Source: Ephydatia muelleri
Lineage: Eukaryota > Porifera > Demospongiae > Spongillida > Spongillidae
DNA length: 64,000 nucleotides
Assembly (NCBI GenBank): GCA_013339895.1
Contig: JABACO010000013.1
Location: forward strand, 5,071,823-5,135,822
Reading direction: 5' to 3'
In this document: positions 1 through 10,844 of the stretch, piece after piece
Numbering within the stretch: the first letter of the stretch is position 1
Layout of the letters: each line of letters opens with the position of its first letter
Translations under genes and position numbers: made by a program
Notes under the pieces: model-generated
The model's database searches: none
What the model was told of the DNA's origin: nothing
What the model saw: the letters and a program-made list of their open reading frames with translations, nothing else

Positions 1-1150
1 GAGATCTGTTATAGGGCTATGTCACACACTGGTATGGAGTCTTGGAAGAGCTTCAATATTACCAGGCATATAGAAACTGGTGGGAAAGTTAGCTGTGTCG
101 CTGTTGATGTCAATTTCAAAACATGTTGTTTCTAAATTTCCTACAGAACATTTTAAAATCAGTCTGTGACAACAGACCCTACTGAATCTGTATACTTGGC
201 ATTGTGGATTTTTCAGTACTTGTATGCAAAGCATGGGACTTTAATTAAGCTGTTGCACATTACTGCTTTGTTTTGTTCTCACACCAGACAATATGTCTAG
301 GAATAAAATAGACATATATACGGTATGATGTGCAATGATCCCTTTTTATGGAAAGATACATTTCATGCCCAACTGTCAGGCATTTTCTCCAGAAAAATCG
401 TTTGCAGTTTGAGTGCTTCATGTAAGTCAAAATATTTAGGATTGTAGAAACTGTGACCTGCATGGCGTTAGTAGACAGGAAAATAGTGCGCCTCGACAGT
501 ACTAATGCAAATTACCTCATGACCTAGAGAGTAGTAGTTAAGTTTTTCCATATCACAAACAATCAATTCCAATATCTTGCAGGTCACTTACATGAAAAAG
601 ACTTTGCTCTAATGCAGTTTGTTTGCTTTTTGAGTGCGCAAGTCTCCATTTTAGTCACTATTCACACTGAACCATTATAGTGTTCTTAGCATGTGGAATA
701 CTAGGAACAAAGGGCCCCTCCTTTCCAACTTATCTTGCCTTCTTGTTAAATGGTCTGCCATCTTCTGTTTTCTTACCAAGCACTTCTTTGAAATGTCTGT
801 AATGACCACTACCTGTATAGTGGGGTCAGGTAAATGCATCAGCATATTGATGACATCAGGAGTGAGCCTTTTAGGTAAGCACAAGAAAAGTCTCCACATG
901 TCAGTACAGAGAAAGTGTAATGTCTTGTGTGACAACAGTGGTTGAAACTTTCCTAGGCTTGAGGGTTTTTTTGTTGCTAGTGTAGCCTTTTTATACTCCC
1001 TCAAATGGGACACTGACTGACTTGCTAGCAGGCATTTTGTCTTGATGCCCTTGATGGTAATATTTCACATACATGTACTGCCCAAAGACTGATCCCACTT
1101 TGTACATATTCAGAGCACTATCAACTTGCAGTGTGCTTTAAAAAGTTTGT
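1..1150. other. No gene recognised
   Basis: Only short open frames occur here. The longest, on the minus strand at 675-1013 (112 codons), resembles no family I know and has no convincing splice context. The stretch is unremarkable AT-rich DNA at the edge of a transposon-rich block. Confidence 0.5.
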
Positions 1151-1152
1151 AC

Positions 1153-1239
1153 TACTACTGTACATGTCTATAAATATGCTGTACTACTGTACATGTCTAT
1201 AAATATGCTGTACTACTGTACATGTCTATAAGTATGCAA
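1153..1239. repeat. 29-bp tandem repeat, three copies
   Basis: A 29-bp unit beginning tactactgtacatgtctata is repeated three times head to tail with one or two changes. It is a short local minisatellite with no coding meaning. Confidence 0.85.
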
Positions 1240-1989
1240 CTAGTAAAACACGTACCTAAAGGCAGACAAATATCAATTAGCAGTTTTAGTGACGATTTCA
1301 GTAAATGAATCCGAGCCAGACTGAAAACACATACAACAAAACCCAACACAAATATGAAATGTGTCTGTATGCAGCAAGAACGAAATGGACATAAGATTAC
1401 TTATTGTCCCCTACTATGTTTGGAAGGTCTTGTATGGATGCCACATCTGGTAAGGTTGGTCCGACAAAGTTGGCCCACAATATGAACTTGGCAACAGAGG
1501 TATATATTATTTTGTCAAAGGTTGCAGGTACATGTAATGTCAATGTTGTCTGCACTTTAGTGCGGTGTCTCATAGTTTAGGCTGAAGGTATTTCTGAAAG
1601 CAAAAATGACCAAACATAAAAGACATCAAAAAGCTTTCTAACGTCAGTAGATTCTAAAACGCAATCAATGAACAGATATCAGGGAGTCCAACAATTTGAA
1701 GTTGAAGCCAACTTCATTGACGTGTACGGATTTGCCCACATACAACATACTGATCACCAAGATTTCACATCATTGCAGTGTTACCCTAATAACTGGCAAA
1801 TCCATTAATTGTTACACTTGGTTTGAGGATTGACAAAGAATATATTGCATAATCGGTAGATTGAAAAGATAAGGCCACTCCGATGAATTTGTGGTTACCA
1901 TCCGCAACGGCATGAAGAACTTGTCTACATACATACTTGTGCATCACGTATGCACACGCATAGCTTTGAGCTACGGGTTGGTATCTCAC
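1240..1989. other. No gene recognised
   Basis: AT-rich sequence with short open frames only. I see no splice-linked exons, RNA gene or repeat structure before the inverted-repeat element that starts at about 1990. Confidence 0.5.
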
Positions 1990-3636
1990 AGAGAAGCTCA
2001 CATTTCCTAAGTTCTGGTTGTTAAGGACATTTCTATGGGCATTACATAATCATTTCAATACTTCGGGTTATATACCTACTGTCCACAAAATATATGGCCG
2101 CAACACTCGTGTTGTCCACTATCCTTAGGTCACCAATCACCACCAGATACCAGACATCCTTTATTGCCTGGCATTACTCTACTGATGTCATCATCTTCAT
2201 CTTTGGATTAGGATTTGATAAAATACCTTTCTCATGGACCAAGTCTTGATTCAAAGTCATTCACTACTTTTAACACAGTCTAACTCTATGGCAAAACTGT
2301 TAAAAAGATGTGTACATTTTTACTTCTATTTCACTATCGCCCAATATTGCCACAAAAAACCTTGTGGGTCATGTTTGTATTATGCAGAAAACTGCTGAAA
2401 CAGAATCCTTCATATTGATTCAATACTTACATATAGATGTCATACGCAACAAACCAAAATGCAGAAAACATGCACACATGAGTGACAAATATGTGAGGTT
2501 TGTTATTATACTAAGTCACGTATGTGAACAGACCCGTACAATCCACTCTGCCGGCTCACCAAGAAGGATGTTTAGTGGATCTGGTGTAGCTGAAGAACCG
2601 GCTAGGTTCCAGAAGCTAAAGGACAAGTTATGAAATGGTATAGTCTTGCCCCTTTGCTTCCAAATAGTATATCCTGTGATGCTTCAGAAGTTGGATGGCC
2701 AATGGCCAATGATTCGAAGACATTGTCAATACAGCCAAATTCAATAATAAGCACTGGTTATCATCTTCGCCCTCAAGAAATTTCATCAGTTTCTATACGG
2801 TCAATGTTTAATCTTGGTGATGGATCATCAACCTCTCATTTGGTCCTACCAAAGCAGCTCCAGCACTGGCACCATAAGATGGGCCACTGATGCTCGGCCA
2901 TGGAATCCGTCTGCACTGTTGGAGTCTACAGCCCAACTGATGTTGGTGTGTTGGCGAAAGAGTCTGCCAATAGATTGATCATTTTAAGCATGATGTAGTT
3001 GCTGAATTGTAAACTGCAGAAGTAATCACAACATTACACAAGAAGGGATCTATATCAACAGTATACACATCAAATTGCCTTGTAGTTGCTGTAGATGCCT
3101 GGTGGGACTGTGAATATTACTATACACACAGCATTTGATAATCTAGCTAGCATTTATTATTTTCATGGGACAGAATACCAACCATCAAGAGAAAAAAAGT
3201 CTTACTGATCATGCTGGAATTAAACTGGTTAATTCTTCTTGGCACAAGACACCGAATGAGTTGAATTGCCGTTTGCATCCTTCGAACACTGCTGCAACCA
3301 AGACAAGAGCTGCATTGAAGCAGTGTGAACATGATGTAGCAGGGGAAAGACTGCATAGCTGGAAATATTGTTCTACAAATGAACAAGATGCAATATACAT
3401 TTTATCAAATCCTAATCCAAAGATGAAGAAGATGATGACATCAGTAGAGTAATGCCAGGCAATAAAGGATGTCTGGTATCTGATGGTGGTTGGTGACCTA
3501 AGGATAGTGGACAACACGGGCGTTGCCGCCATATATTTTGTGGACAGTAGGTATATAACCCGAAGTATTGAAATGATTATATAATGCCCATAGAAATGTC
3601 CTTAACAACCAGAACTTAGGAATTGTGAGTTTCTCT
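1990..3636. mobile_element. Unclassified element with ~235-bp terminal inverted repeats
   Basis: The arms at 1990-2224 and 3401-3636 are near-perfect reverse complements of each other, from agagaa at the outer tip to gataaaat at the inner edge. Such ends are typical of DNA transposons. The 1.18-kb interior has open frames at 2310-2633, 2630-2890 and 3165-3452, none of which I can match to a transposase. It is either a non-autonomous element or a decayed member of a long-inverted-repeat family. I could not fix a target-site duplication: the flanks gtatctcac and acaaaaaca do not match. The identity is open, but the inverted repeat is directly visible. Confidence 0.75.
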
Positions 3637-3894
3637 ACAAAAACAGGATTTCTATTAGTGCCATTTTAAATCTTGTAATAAAACAAGCTATTTATACTGC
3701 ATTCCTCGTGGCACAGTTTTGTCGCTACAAAGTGAGTTTACCATGTTCCCAACCCTTAGAAACTTTGAATCTCGAAGATGACAAGGTACTAACTGATATG
3801 AGTATGTGTTTATAGCTGACCTTTTTGGACTTACTGTAGTGATGTGTGTTGCTGAAGTTTATCGTAAATTTAAATGTACGTAATACTGGTACGG

Positions 3895-4215
3895 TGTCAA
3901 CAGGGGGAAGGGTTGCTGCCACATTTTGTGGAGCTATTGACAAGCAGGTACGTCTCTGCCAACACATTGCGCAGCTGGTTGTGGCAGGTGACTACGTCTC
4001 CTCCTTTTTTGCACGTTGTAGCATGATGACCAAGGGGATCTAATGCATTGTTTGGGCATAGGGCACACAGGGAACAATTGGAGGTGTCCAAACCAAGCCA
4101 CCACTTGACTGCTACCTGGAATACTGAGGGCTCAAGATGAAGGCCGAGACCTTCAGAAGGGACTACAGTTAGCCATGAAGCAGCATGTGGGGACGAGACA
4201 GACAGCAATTAAGAA
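3895..4215 (-). mobile_element. LINE tail fragment (zinc-motif region)
   Basis: The minus strand encodes about 100 residues typical of the C-terminal part of a non-LTR retrotransposon protein: ASWLTVVPS, FQVAVKWWLGLDTS, and the Cys-Cys-His-Cys block CALCPNNALDPLGHHATTC followed by KKGGDV. The same block occurs in the LINE copy at 59.2-60.9 kb, so the two belong to one family. The reverse transcriptase is absent and the nuclease part beyond the zinc motif is lost, so this is a dead fragment. It lies directly before the pogo-like element. Confidence 0.75.
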
Positions 4216-4275
4216 TCCGACAACTCCGAGCGAATGCTATTCATTGACTCCGAGCGAATCCTATTTATTGAATTT
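4210..4275. repeat. Imperfect direct repeat upstream of the transposase
   Basis: The block actccgagcgaatnctattnattga occurs twice in tandem (about 25 bp each) just before the start of the pogo-like transposase frame. It could be subterminal DNA of that element, but no matching repeat was found on the other side. Confidence 0.5.
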
Positions 4276-4306
4276 GAATTTCAAGGATGGCTAGTGATAT
4301 GCGACA

Positions 4307-6144
4307 GTGGAATTTCAGAAAAACCGATGCCAGGATGTTGAAGGCACACAAGGTGGTGAGGGCAGCGCACATAGTGAGGGTCAGGATGTTGAAGGCACAC
4401 AAGGTGGTGAGGGCAGCGCACATAGTGAGGGTCAGGATGTTGAAGGCACACAAGGTGGTGAGGGCAGCGCACATAGTGAGGGTCAGGATGTTGAAGGCAG
4501 CACACAAGGAGAGAGTCAGGATGGTGAAACCAGCCACCAAAGGGATAGGCTGACGAAGCTGCACAGACCTAAGGAGTTATTCTTTTCATTACAAACTGCT
4601 CAAAAGTTATCCTTAAAAGAAACATGTGACTGGGTTATGGAACACATGCCCAGTGTATTTTGCCCAAATGGCAAGCCTCTGATGCCTTCGACAGTTTGTA
4701 CTTGGAAGAAGCAAATGGAAAGAGAGGATAAGGCCCCTCAAACCTCTGAACCTCCACAGAAGAAGCGTGGCCCAAAGCCTAGTGGTGAATGTGGTGTTGT
4801 ACCTAAGTCAAAGACCAACAACACCAAGGTCCCTTATAGCTTACTTTGCCTTTTGGCAGGGATGATAGTGGCCCAGTACAATGCTGGGTTCCCATTGTCA
4901 AGCACTTTACTTATGCCAATGGTCCTGGGATTTTTTGAAGTCCACAAAATATCATGGGTACCTTCCAAGATGTGGTACAGGAGGTTCTTGTTAAAGATTG
5001 GGCTGAAGTACAGGGCTATAACAAAAACATCCTGCAGTTTGCCTGTAGACTTCACCACCATTAAAAGAATGTTCCTCAGAAGGGTGGTGTTTGTAGTGAG
5101 GAAGTATAGTATCCCCCCTTCTCTCTTCCTGAACATTGATGAAACAGGTGTTAATCTTTTGCCCAGTCAGAAGCGTACCTGGGGTCCATCTGGGGCCAAG
5201 CAAATATCAGTACTTGGTTGGGGAGATAAACAACAATTCACTGTTATACCTGCAATCACTGCAGAGGGTAAGTTGGCAGGAAAGGTGCAAATCATTTGGG
5301 CAGGAGAAACAGAAAGATGTCACCCTAAAGGAGATGAGGTAGATACAATGTCAGACCTACTCTTGCACTCACTACAGAAAGTACTATTTTGGAGTATGTG
5401 GCTGTTTTATATGCAACCTATGTTCTACCCAAAATGGCAGAAGAGCGAGTAGATCCAGTTCCTCAAAAGTGGGTGTTGCTCTGGGACTGTTATTCAGTGT
5501 ATCGCTCTGGCCCTGTATTGGACGTGCTCAAAAGAAAGTACCCAAATTTAGTACTTCTCTTTGTGCCAGCCTCCTGCACAGCTGAGCTTCAGCCACTAGA
5601 TTTATCGTATAACTTTGCGTTTAAAACTGGTGTAGCCACTCTGTTCGCTTCTTGGTTGAGCCAGGTAGCTCAGGAACAGCTTTTGAGAGGTGTATCTCAA
5701 GACCAACTTACGTTTGACCTTAGTTTGAAAAGTGTCAAGACTCCTTTTGTAAAATGGGTCTACATGACACTGAATAAGATGTCAGAAAGTAAGAAGTCTG
5801 CCATGGCTGATGGTTGGAGAGTAAGTGGCATTAGTGTATCTTGGGCTACCACAGATGAAGACATTGAGGAACGAGATACTCTTTACGAGGAGGCCAGAGC
5901 CTTGGAGAAACAAAAGGAACTGTTTGTGGTGAAGGGCGAGCGATCAAAGGATGCCGCAGTTGCCAGATTAATTGAACAGACAGTAGTAGAAGGCAGTTCT
6001 AAAAGGAAAAGAGATGAGATGGTTGAAGGAACCAGTGGTAAATATGATAACGGGCGACAGAGATCGAGGAACTGGATGATGTGGAAAGCGAAGAAAACAC
6101 GCTGGCCGATGGAGAGGAGTCGTCCCAACTACCCGATGAGCTAG
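4307..6144 (+). mobile_element. pogo-like (DDE_1) transposase gene, one frameshift
   Basis: This encodes a transposase of the Tc1/mariner superfamily, pogo/CENP-B-like branch, which would cut and paste DNA between TA dinucleotides. The first frame (4307-5452) carries an N-terminal 17-residue tandem repeat, a helix-turn-helix-like region (STVCTWKKQMERE), a KKRGPK basic stretch, a second DNA-binding-like segment (WYRRFLLKIGLKYRA) and the first catalytic Asp in NIDETGVNLL. The second frame (5389-6144) carries the second Asp in LLWDCYSVYRSG, the third in LQPLDLSYNFAFK, and a charged tail. The frames overlap near 5390, where one shift breaks the gene; otherwise it is nearly full length (about 600 residues), which suggests a fairly recent loss. 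I found no clear terminal repeats. Confidence 0.85.
4332..4500 (+). repeat. 51-bp in-frame coding tandem repeat
   Basis: Three near-identical 51-bp copies plus a degraded fourth encode the unit QDVEGTQGGEGSAHSEG. Because 51 is divisible by three, all three frames stay open across it, so the overlapping open frames on both strands here are by-products. Confidence 0.9.
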
Positions 6145-6277
6145 CTAATTGCTTTACTATAGCAATACGCACAACGCGTTGTGGTCGCACCACGCGACGC
6201 TACCATCTAAATTCAAGTAGTTAGTAGAACTGTTTAGCTGCTCTGCTTATCGTTTAATGTCCAGAAAACATGCTGTA
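6145..6277. other. Spacer between transposase gene and MITE
   Basis: GC-richer DNA with CG-containing motifs, ending in the TA dinucleotide that flanks the MITE. It is probably 3' DNA of the pogo-like element. Confidence 0.3.
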
Positions 6278-6510
6278 CAGTACCGTCCGCGAGCAAGTTA
6301 AAAGCCATCGCTCGACTCGCTATCGCGAGTGAATTAAGTTTGCGTGTGCTTACACGCGAGGAAATAAGTTATGCCTGAATTCTACACGCACACGCGCTCG
6401 CACCCGCAACCCACACAAGAACACTAAGAACACTACTCGCGTTTTGCGAGGACCCATCCGACTACTCACGTGTACCCATCCGAGTTTTTTTTAACTTGCC
6501 CGCGGTACTG
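6278..6510. mobile_element. 233-bp MITE with pogo-type ends and TA duplication
   Basis: The left end cagtaccgtccgcgagcaag and the right end, read in reverse complement as cagtaccgcgggcaagttaa, form terminal inverted repeats of about 25 bp. TA flanks both sides (6276-6277 and 6511-6512), the duplication expected for Tc1/mariner and pogo elements. It has no coding capacity. It lies 134 bp after the pogo-like transposase frame and could be either a separate insertion or an internally deleted relative. Confidence 0.75.
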
Positions 6511-6600
6511 TATAAGTTACGTATGCTATTTATCATCATCTAAAATACGAATTACGTATTGCGTACAAACGGATAAGTTATTAAAAATACGAATACGTTA

Positions 6601-7466
6601 TACGAATCTTTTGTATGAATCATATGGGAAAATGTCCTATGTTTTATAACATTATGACTATAAAAATGCTCTGCACGTGAATCGTCGTAGCGTCCGAACG
6701 GTTAATGCTGTCGACTTCCTATTTTCACCACATGATGCCACACCATCTCTCTATGGATAAATCGAATATTGTCTCTTAGCTCCACTCCCTGAGGAAAATA
6801 CAAGAGGTCTTATCCCAGGGGTTCGAAACACGAGTATTTCCCTGCAGGAGTGTCGGCATTGCCTCAAATTCGGTTTCCAATTAGAGAAGCTCTTGAGGTA
6901 CTTAAATATTCTTTTCGTTAATTTTTACTTCAACAGGTGATAAGATATTTGCTTTCTAAGTTAAAGCACATTTCCCGCTAGTTTCGCGGGTCGGGTCTAA
7001 TAGCACATTTCCCGCTAGTTTCGCGGGTCGGGTCTAATAGCACATTTCCCGCTAGTTTCGCGGGTCGGGTCTAATAGTATTATAATAGACCCGACCCGCG
7101 AAACTAGCGGGAAATGTGCTTTAACTTAGAAAGCAAATATCTTATCACCTGTTGAAGTAAAAATTAACGAAAAGGATATTAAAGTACCTCAAGAGCTTCT
7201 CTAACTGGAAACCGAATTTGAGGTAATGCCGACACTCAAATACTCGTGTTTCGAACCCCTGGAGGTAAGACCTCTTGTATTTTCTTCAGGGAGTGGAGCT
7301 AAGAGACAATATTCGATTTATCCATAGAGAGATGGTGTGGCATCATGTGGTGAAAATAGGAAGTCGACAGCATTAACCGTTCGGACGCTACGACGATTCA
7401 CGCGCAGAGCATTTTTATGTTATAAAACATAGGACATTTTGAAACTGTCCCATATCATTATTCGTA
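6601..7466. mobile_element. Long palindrome (fold-back element)
   Basis: The left arm (6601 to about 7075) and right arm (about 7081-7466) are reverse complements over nearly their whole length; the transcript would fold into a hairpin with arms close to 400 bp. Matching marks include the outer tacgaat/attcgta, the tgtcctatgttttataac block, cgtcgtagcgtccgaacggt, and taagttaaagcacatttccc next to the centre. No protein is encoded. An internal stretch (7323-7391) matches the MITE at 54.1-54.4 kb, so it belongs to a dispersed family. The arms differ by several small changes, so it is not a cloning artefact of a single strand. Confidence 0.85.
6965..7075. repeat. 37-bp unit, three tandem copies at the palindrome centre
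   Basis: The unit starting agcacatttcccgctagttt is present at 6965-7001, 7002-7038 and 7039-7075. The opposite arm holds a single inverted copy (7084-7120), so amplification happened in one arm only, after or during palindrome formation. Confidence 0.95.
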
Positions 7467-7745
7467 TTTAACTTGATCTCAGGATCTGTTGTATTGAAAT
7501 GTTCTCAAACTGGTGAGAAATTGGTGGCTAAAATCAGAGATCTGTACAGAGAGGATATGGAACTTGTATGGATCTCTCAAAAGGGGCAGAACTCCTTTTT
7601 GAGTTAAATGGAAAATTATACCCAGCACAATTTGCATCCTTTCAAGGTTATTATTATTTTTGCATAACTTATACTCACTCTCCTGCTTTAGCAGATGAGT
7701 CTTCAAATTCCACATCTAAATGCAAGGTAATAGTGACAATATATT
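7467..7745 (+). other. Unidentified coding-like stretch interrupted by Merlin element
   Basis: An open frame starting at 7568 gives MDLSKGAELLFELNGKLYPA and continues to the Merlin insertion. The composition looks protein-like, but I recognise no family. The stretch beyond the insertion (9279 onward) may have been its continuation. Confidence 0.25.
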
Positions 7746-7753
7746 GTAATATT
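7746..7753. repeat. Target-site duplication, left copy
   Basis: gtaatatt directly precedes the left Merlin terminus; the right copy at 9271-9278 is gtaatctt, one mismatch in eight. An 8-9 bp duplication is the known size for Merlin elements. Confidence 0.75.
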
Positions 7754-7867
7754 GGATCATATGGCATATACGGCTTCCGAATAATTAGTTATTACAATCC
7801 ACCCACGCGTCACGCGCTTGAGGCGTACGCTGAACAAGGTAAATAATAAGTACTAAAGACATAAGAA

Positions 7868-8620
7868 TTACACTGGGTATTGAACGGCTATATCTCTAAA
7901 TATGTTGTCTAAAGCGTCCTTGCTCGTCTTTCCGTGCCTTTCACGCCACATGAATTCGTCCAGGTAGCTGGGAAGCTGGTGAGCGTGGCATCCTTTCATT
8001 CGCTTAAGTTTTAGCTTGGCCCTTCCCCAATTACGACTCTATATGTTGAGTGTGGACCCCACTTGTTGGATCCACAAAGCACACCGAATGATTAACAGTG
8101 CCGTGTGATGTGACGTTGGGAATGTGCTGCACTTGGCTGTAGGATGCCCATTCATCTGAGTGAACAATGGTGCCTGGGGCTACATGAGCTGTAATTATGG
8201 GTACCAGTGTTACAGTGCTCATCCCTCTTGTCCACAATCTGCATGAAGCCTGTTGCTGGCTTCTGGCTTGTGTCTGCCATCCCAAACACCCGTACTACGT
8301 GAGTTTTAGGGTGTTTGGTTAGAGACATGTTTATGTATATACAGGTCCATACCTTGGGTTTGTGTCTGAATAAAGAAAGATTCATCAACTTTGCACAATA
8401 ACTCCTGGTCCACCCAAAATAATTGGACCATTGTTTATGAGTGTTGTTGAGCACACTTCTCTCAGCCACTGATAACAATCAATGCTTGTGTGGTTGTCCA
8501 CATCAGCATCTGTGGCTGCAGAGGTGACAGGAGTATCTTTGGACCAGAGCCAGATCAGGATCATCCACTTCTGCAGTGGAAGCTTAAAAAGCTTCCTTTA
8601 CGAATTGAGGCTCTCCCTTT
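7868..8620 (-). pseudogene. Merlin transposase (ISXO2-like DDE), frame-disrupted
   Basis: Read on the minus strand, pieces of one transposase follow each other in different frames: YQWLREVCSTTLINN and VQIDESLFRHKPK (first catalytic Asp), then ATGFMQIVDKRD, then VPIITAHVAPGTIVHSDEWA (second Asp), NHSVCFVDPTSGVHTQHIES (Glu), and the tail NWGRAKLKLKRMKGCHAH to IAVQYPV with a stop at 7868-7870. At least three frame changes separate these pieces. The motifs are diagnostic of the IS1595/ISXO2-like domain used by eukaryotic Merlin elements. The N-terminal zinc-ribbon part was not found with confidence. Confidence 0.85.
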
Positions 8621-8728
8621 ACAGATTCCACATTTCCAGCTACTTCCATATCAGTCACATCGCTTCTAATTTTTTCTGCCACTGGTACTCCACACCTAAG
8701 TGGCATTCAAATCAGCGGTATCAGCTGA

Positions 8729-8730
<2 letters not shown>

Positions 8731-8761
<31 letters not shown>
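8731..8761. repeat. Poly(C) run, 31 nt
   Basis: An uninterrupted C tract inside the Merlin element, followed directly by seven A. Confidence 0.95.
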
Positions 8762-8763
<2 letters not shown>

Positions 8764-9270
8764 AAAAAGAATAATAATTATTATATATATTTCCCTCTTA
8801 CTTTGTACAGTTCTCTGCCCTGGCCAGTGCATTCCTCGCACGCATGAAAGCTACAATATATCATCTACTCTGTCAAAAACAACACCGCCAACATCTAAAA
8901 AGGACATTCTCTCGTTCAATAATGATATGCTTCCCCCATTTCCGTGACTTTATCTGTATGACCATTTATTGTGTGTGGGAATCGGATGTGGAAGGATAAT
9001 ATGCGTTGTACACAATTTGTTAATGTGCTTTGAATAGCCCATCCGCCTTCTCTTCTTCAATGTCGCGAAAACGTAATTGCAGAGCGAATCGGATATGAAA
9101 GGCATTGTACAAAATTTATTAATTTGCTTTAATTGTACAGCTCATAATCGGTCCTCTATCACAAAAACGTTCTACGTAATTGCCTCAAGCGCGTGATGTG
9201 TGGGCGGATTGTGGTGAACTGAATAACTCTCATTAATTATTCATAGGGGGCCGTATATGCCATATGATCC

Positions 9271-9278
9271 GTAATCTT
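9271..9278. repeat. Target-site duplication, right copy
   Basis: gtaatctt follows the right Merlin terminus and matches the left copy at 7746-7753 except for one base. Confidence 0.75.
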
Positions 9279-10300
9279 AATACATATCACGATTTCAATA
9301 AATCACATAGAACATCAAGAAATCTACCGAATTACAGTCAGAATCTGCAGCATTGGTATGCACCAATCATTAAGCAGCAGAGAAGAAACCAAGTGTGCCA
9401 AGGTTTGCTACATACTAGCTATATGTATAGTTATATATTATTTTTAGTCTTTGTAATTTGCAGGATTTAGTAATTGATCCTCAGATATCCAGAAAGGATA
9501 TCTTAGCTAAAACTGTGACATCAGGTTCTATTTCAATCTACACTGGTTATATTATATATTTTTACAGTGTATGATGGGTACAAGTGGAAATACAGTATGT
9601 TACATGTATTAATGTTTTTAATACTGTACCAAATATATACATTATATACTCAGAATCAAGAATAGCAACTCTCATGAGAGAGATAAAGGTAATACTAAAG
9701 TCAAATCAGATATAAACATTAATGATGCCTTAGACTGTACTGCAGCAGATCCTCGACACACACAATGAGATTTGTCAGGCCCAGACTGATATGACTACCA
9801 AATTCAAGGAGCTAATGGATGGGCATACTTTGAGTCCAACCCCAACACAATCAGCATTGCTCAATTCACGGACAGGAGGAGGTAGCAGCCCTGCAAAAAA
9901 GCAAGAGGAGCATGGTTAGTTGAAAATAATATTTTTATCATACAAAACGTGTACATGCACAAACATGCTCACTAGGTCAATGGGATAAACGTACTTCATC
10001 TGCCAGCAAAGAATCCCTACCTGTTTGGACTACAATTGCTGGATATGTTATTTACCAGAGAGGAAATGTCCACTTCCTGCTATTTCCAAGCACCAAAAGC
10101 AAGAGGGATGCTCTAGATCTAACTAAAGGGACAAGAATAATTGGTAAGTTAGAGTTGTGTTTTTAATATATTAACTTTTTTTTTCGGTTTTCAGATATCA
10201 TCAACAAGAGGAACAGCCCAAGTGAATGTGACATGAAAACATTTGTGGTTAAAGCCAATCAAAAGTGTCGTGACTGTATAATTGTTTCTAAATTGTTGTA
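9279..10300 (+). other. Coding-like islands of an unknown spliced gene or element
   Basis: Several short stretches read like exons: about 9749-9914 gives EICQAQTDMTTKFKELMDGH followed by a Ser/Thr/Pro-rich piece ending in KKQEEHG before a GT site, and about 9975-10143 gives LPVWTTIAGYVIYQRGNVHF before ggtaag. Neither resembles a family I know. They may belong with the 7568 frame on the far side of the Merlin insertion, which would mean an unknown gene was interrupted. This is weak evidence. Confidence 0.25.
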
Positions 10301-10309
10301 ATTGTAGTT

Positions 10310-10500
10310 TCAATAGGAATACCTTGATAAGACAAGTCACACCTGCAAACCTTGATAAGTCTTGCTAAGTCTTAAAATTTCTGTTCCAATTTCTGGTTAA
10401 GACCTGATAAGACTTGCTGAAACTTGGATAATTCTTGCTAAGTCTTGGCAAGTCGTCTTGGTAAGACTTGGTAAGTCTTAGCAAACCGTTGTAAGATTTT
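10310..10500. repeat. Degenerate repeat of an aagtcttgctaagtctt motif
   Basis: Variants of aagtcttg, taagactt and gataagtcttgctaagtctt recur at least ten times in both orientations, forming a locally self-complementary degenerate tandem array. Confidence 0.6.
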
Positions 10501-10506
10501 TTGTAG

Positions 10507-10790
10507 GGAAGCTGACCAGACGACAAAAGTGCCAGGAAAATGGAGAGGCGGAGACTGACACTGAACCTCTGGTCGCTAGTATCGATGTCTTGGAGTTGTC
10601 GGCAGAGAAGCTAAGGGCATATCAGGAGACAGACCCCACGCTTGTATCTGCCAGAGGAACTGTGGAGTCAGAAAAGGGTGACCTTGCTAGCAACTAGTTC
10701 AAAACAGATGGCTTGCTGTATCACCGGAGCATCCCAGCTGGCAGAGGGGATAAACATTCAACACTGGAACCTGCTGAACCTGCATTTGTA
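10507..10790 (+). mobile_element. Ty3/Gypsy-like pol fragment (fossil)
   Basis: The segment encodes pieces typical of the stretch between RNase H and integrase of Ty3/Gypsy elements, for example AEKLRAYQETDPTL and TDGLLYHRSIPAGR. It is a broken, old remnant without LTRs. The hAT relic begins within about 60 bp, and more pol remains of the same family lie beyond it. Confidence 0.55.
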
Positions 10791-10844
10791 AGTTCTGCCA
10801 TTTAAAATTTTATTGCCTAACTTCTAAGTTGCAACTTTTCAATG

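Larger units (their letters stand above)
7754..9270 (-). mobile_element. Merlin (IS1016/ISXO2-like) DNA transposon, both ends present
   Basis: A 1517-bp element whose two ends are inverted repeats: the outer 20 bp are ggatcatatggcatatacgg on both sides, and similarity continues inward to the acgcgcttgaggc block about 70 bp from each end. It starts with GG, is flanked by an 8-bp duplication, and contains an ISXO2-like transposase gene on the minus strand. A 31-nt poly-C run lies inside. The transposase frames are shifted, so it is probably no longer self-mobile, but the intact ends could still be recognised by a related enzyme. Confidence 0.85.

Noticed and set aside
675-1013. 112-codon minus-strand frame
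   Set aside because: No recognisable domain or splice context.
6825-6850. tRNA T-arm-like ggttcgaa
   Set aside because: No cloverleaf can be formed around it; it is part of the palindrome arm and recurs inverted at about 7250.
6960-7120. CRISPR-like array
   Set aside because: The 37-bp copies are directly adjacent without spacers, in eukaryotic DNA.
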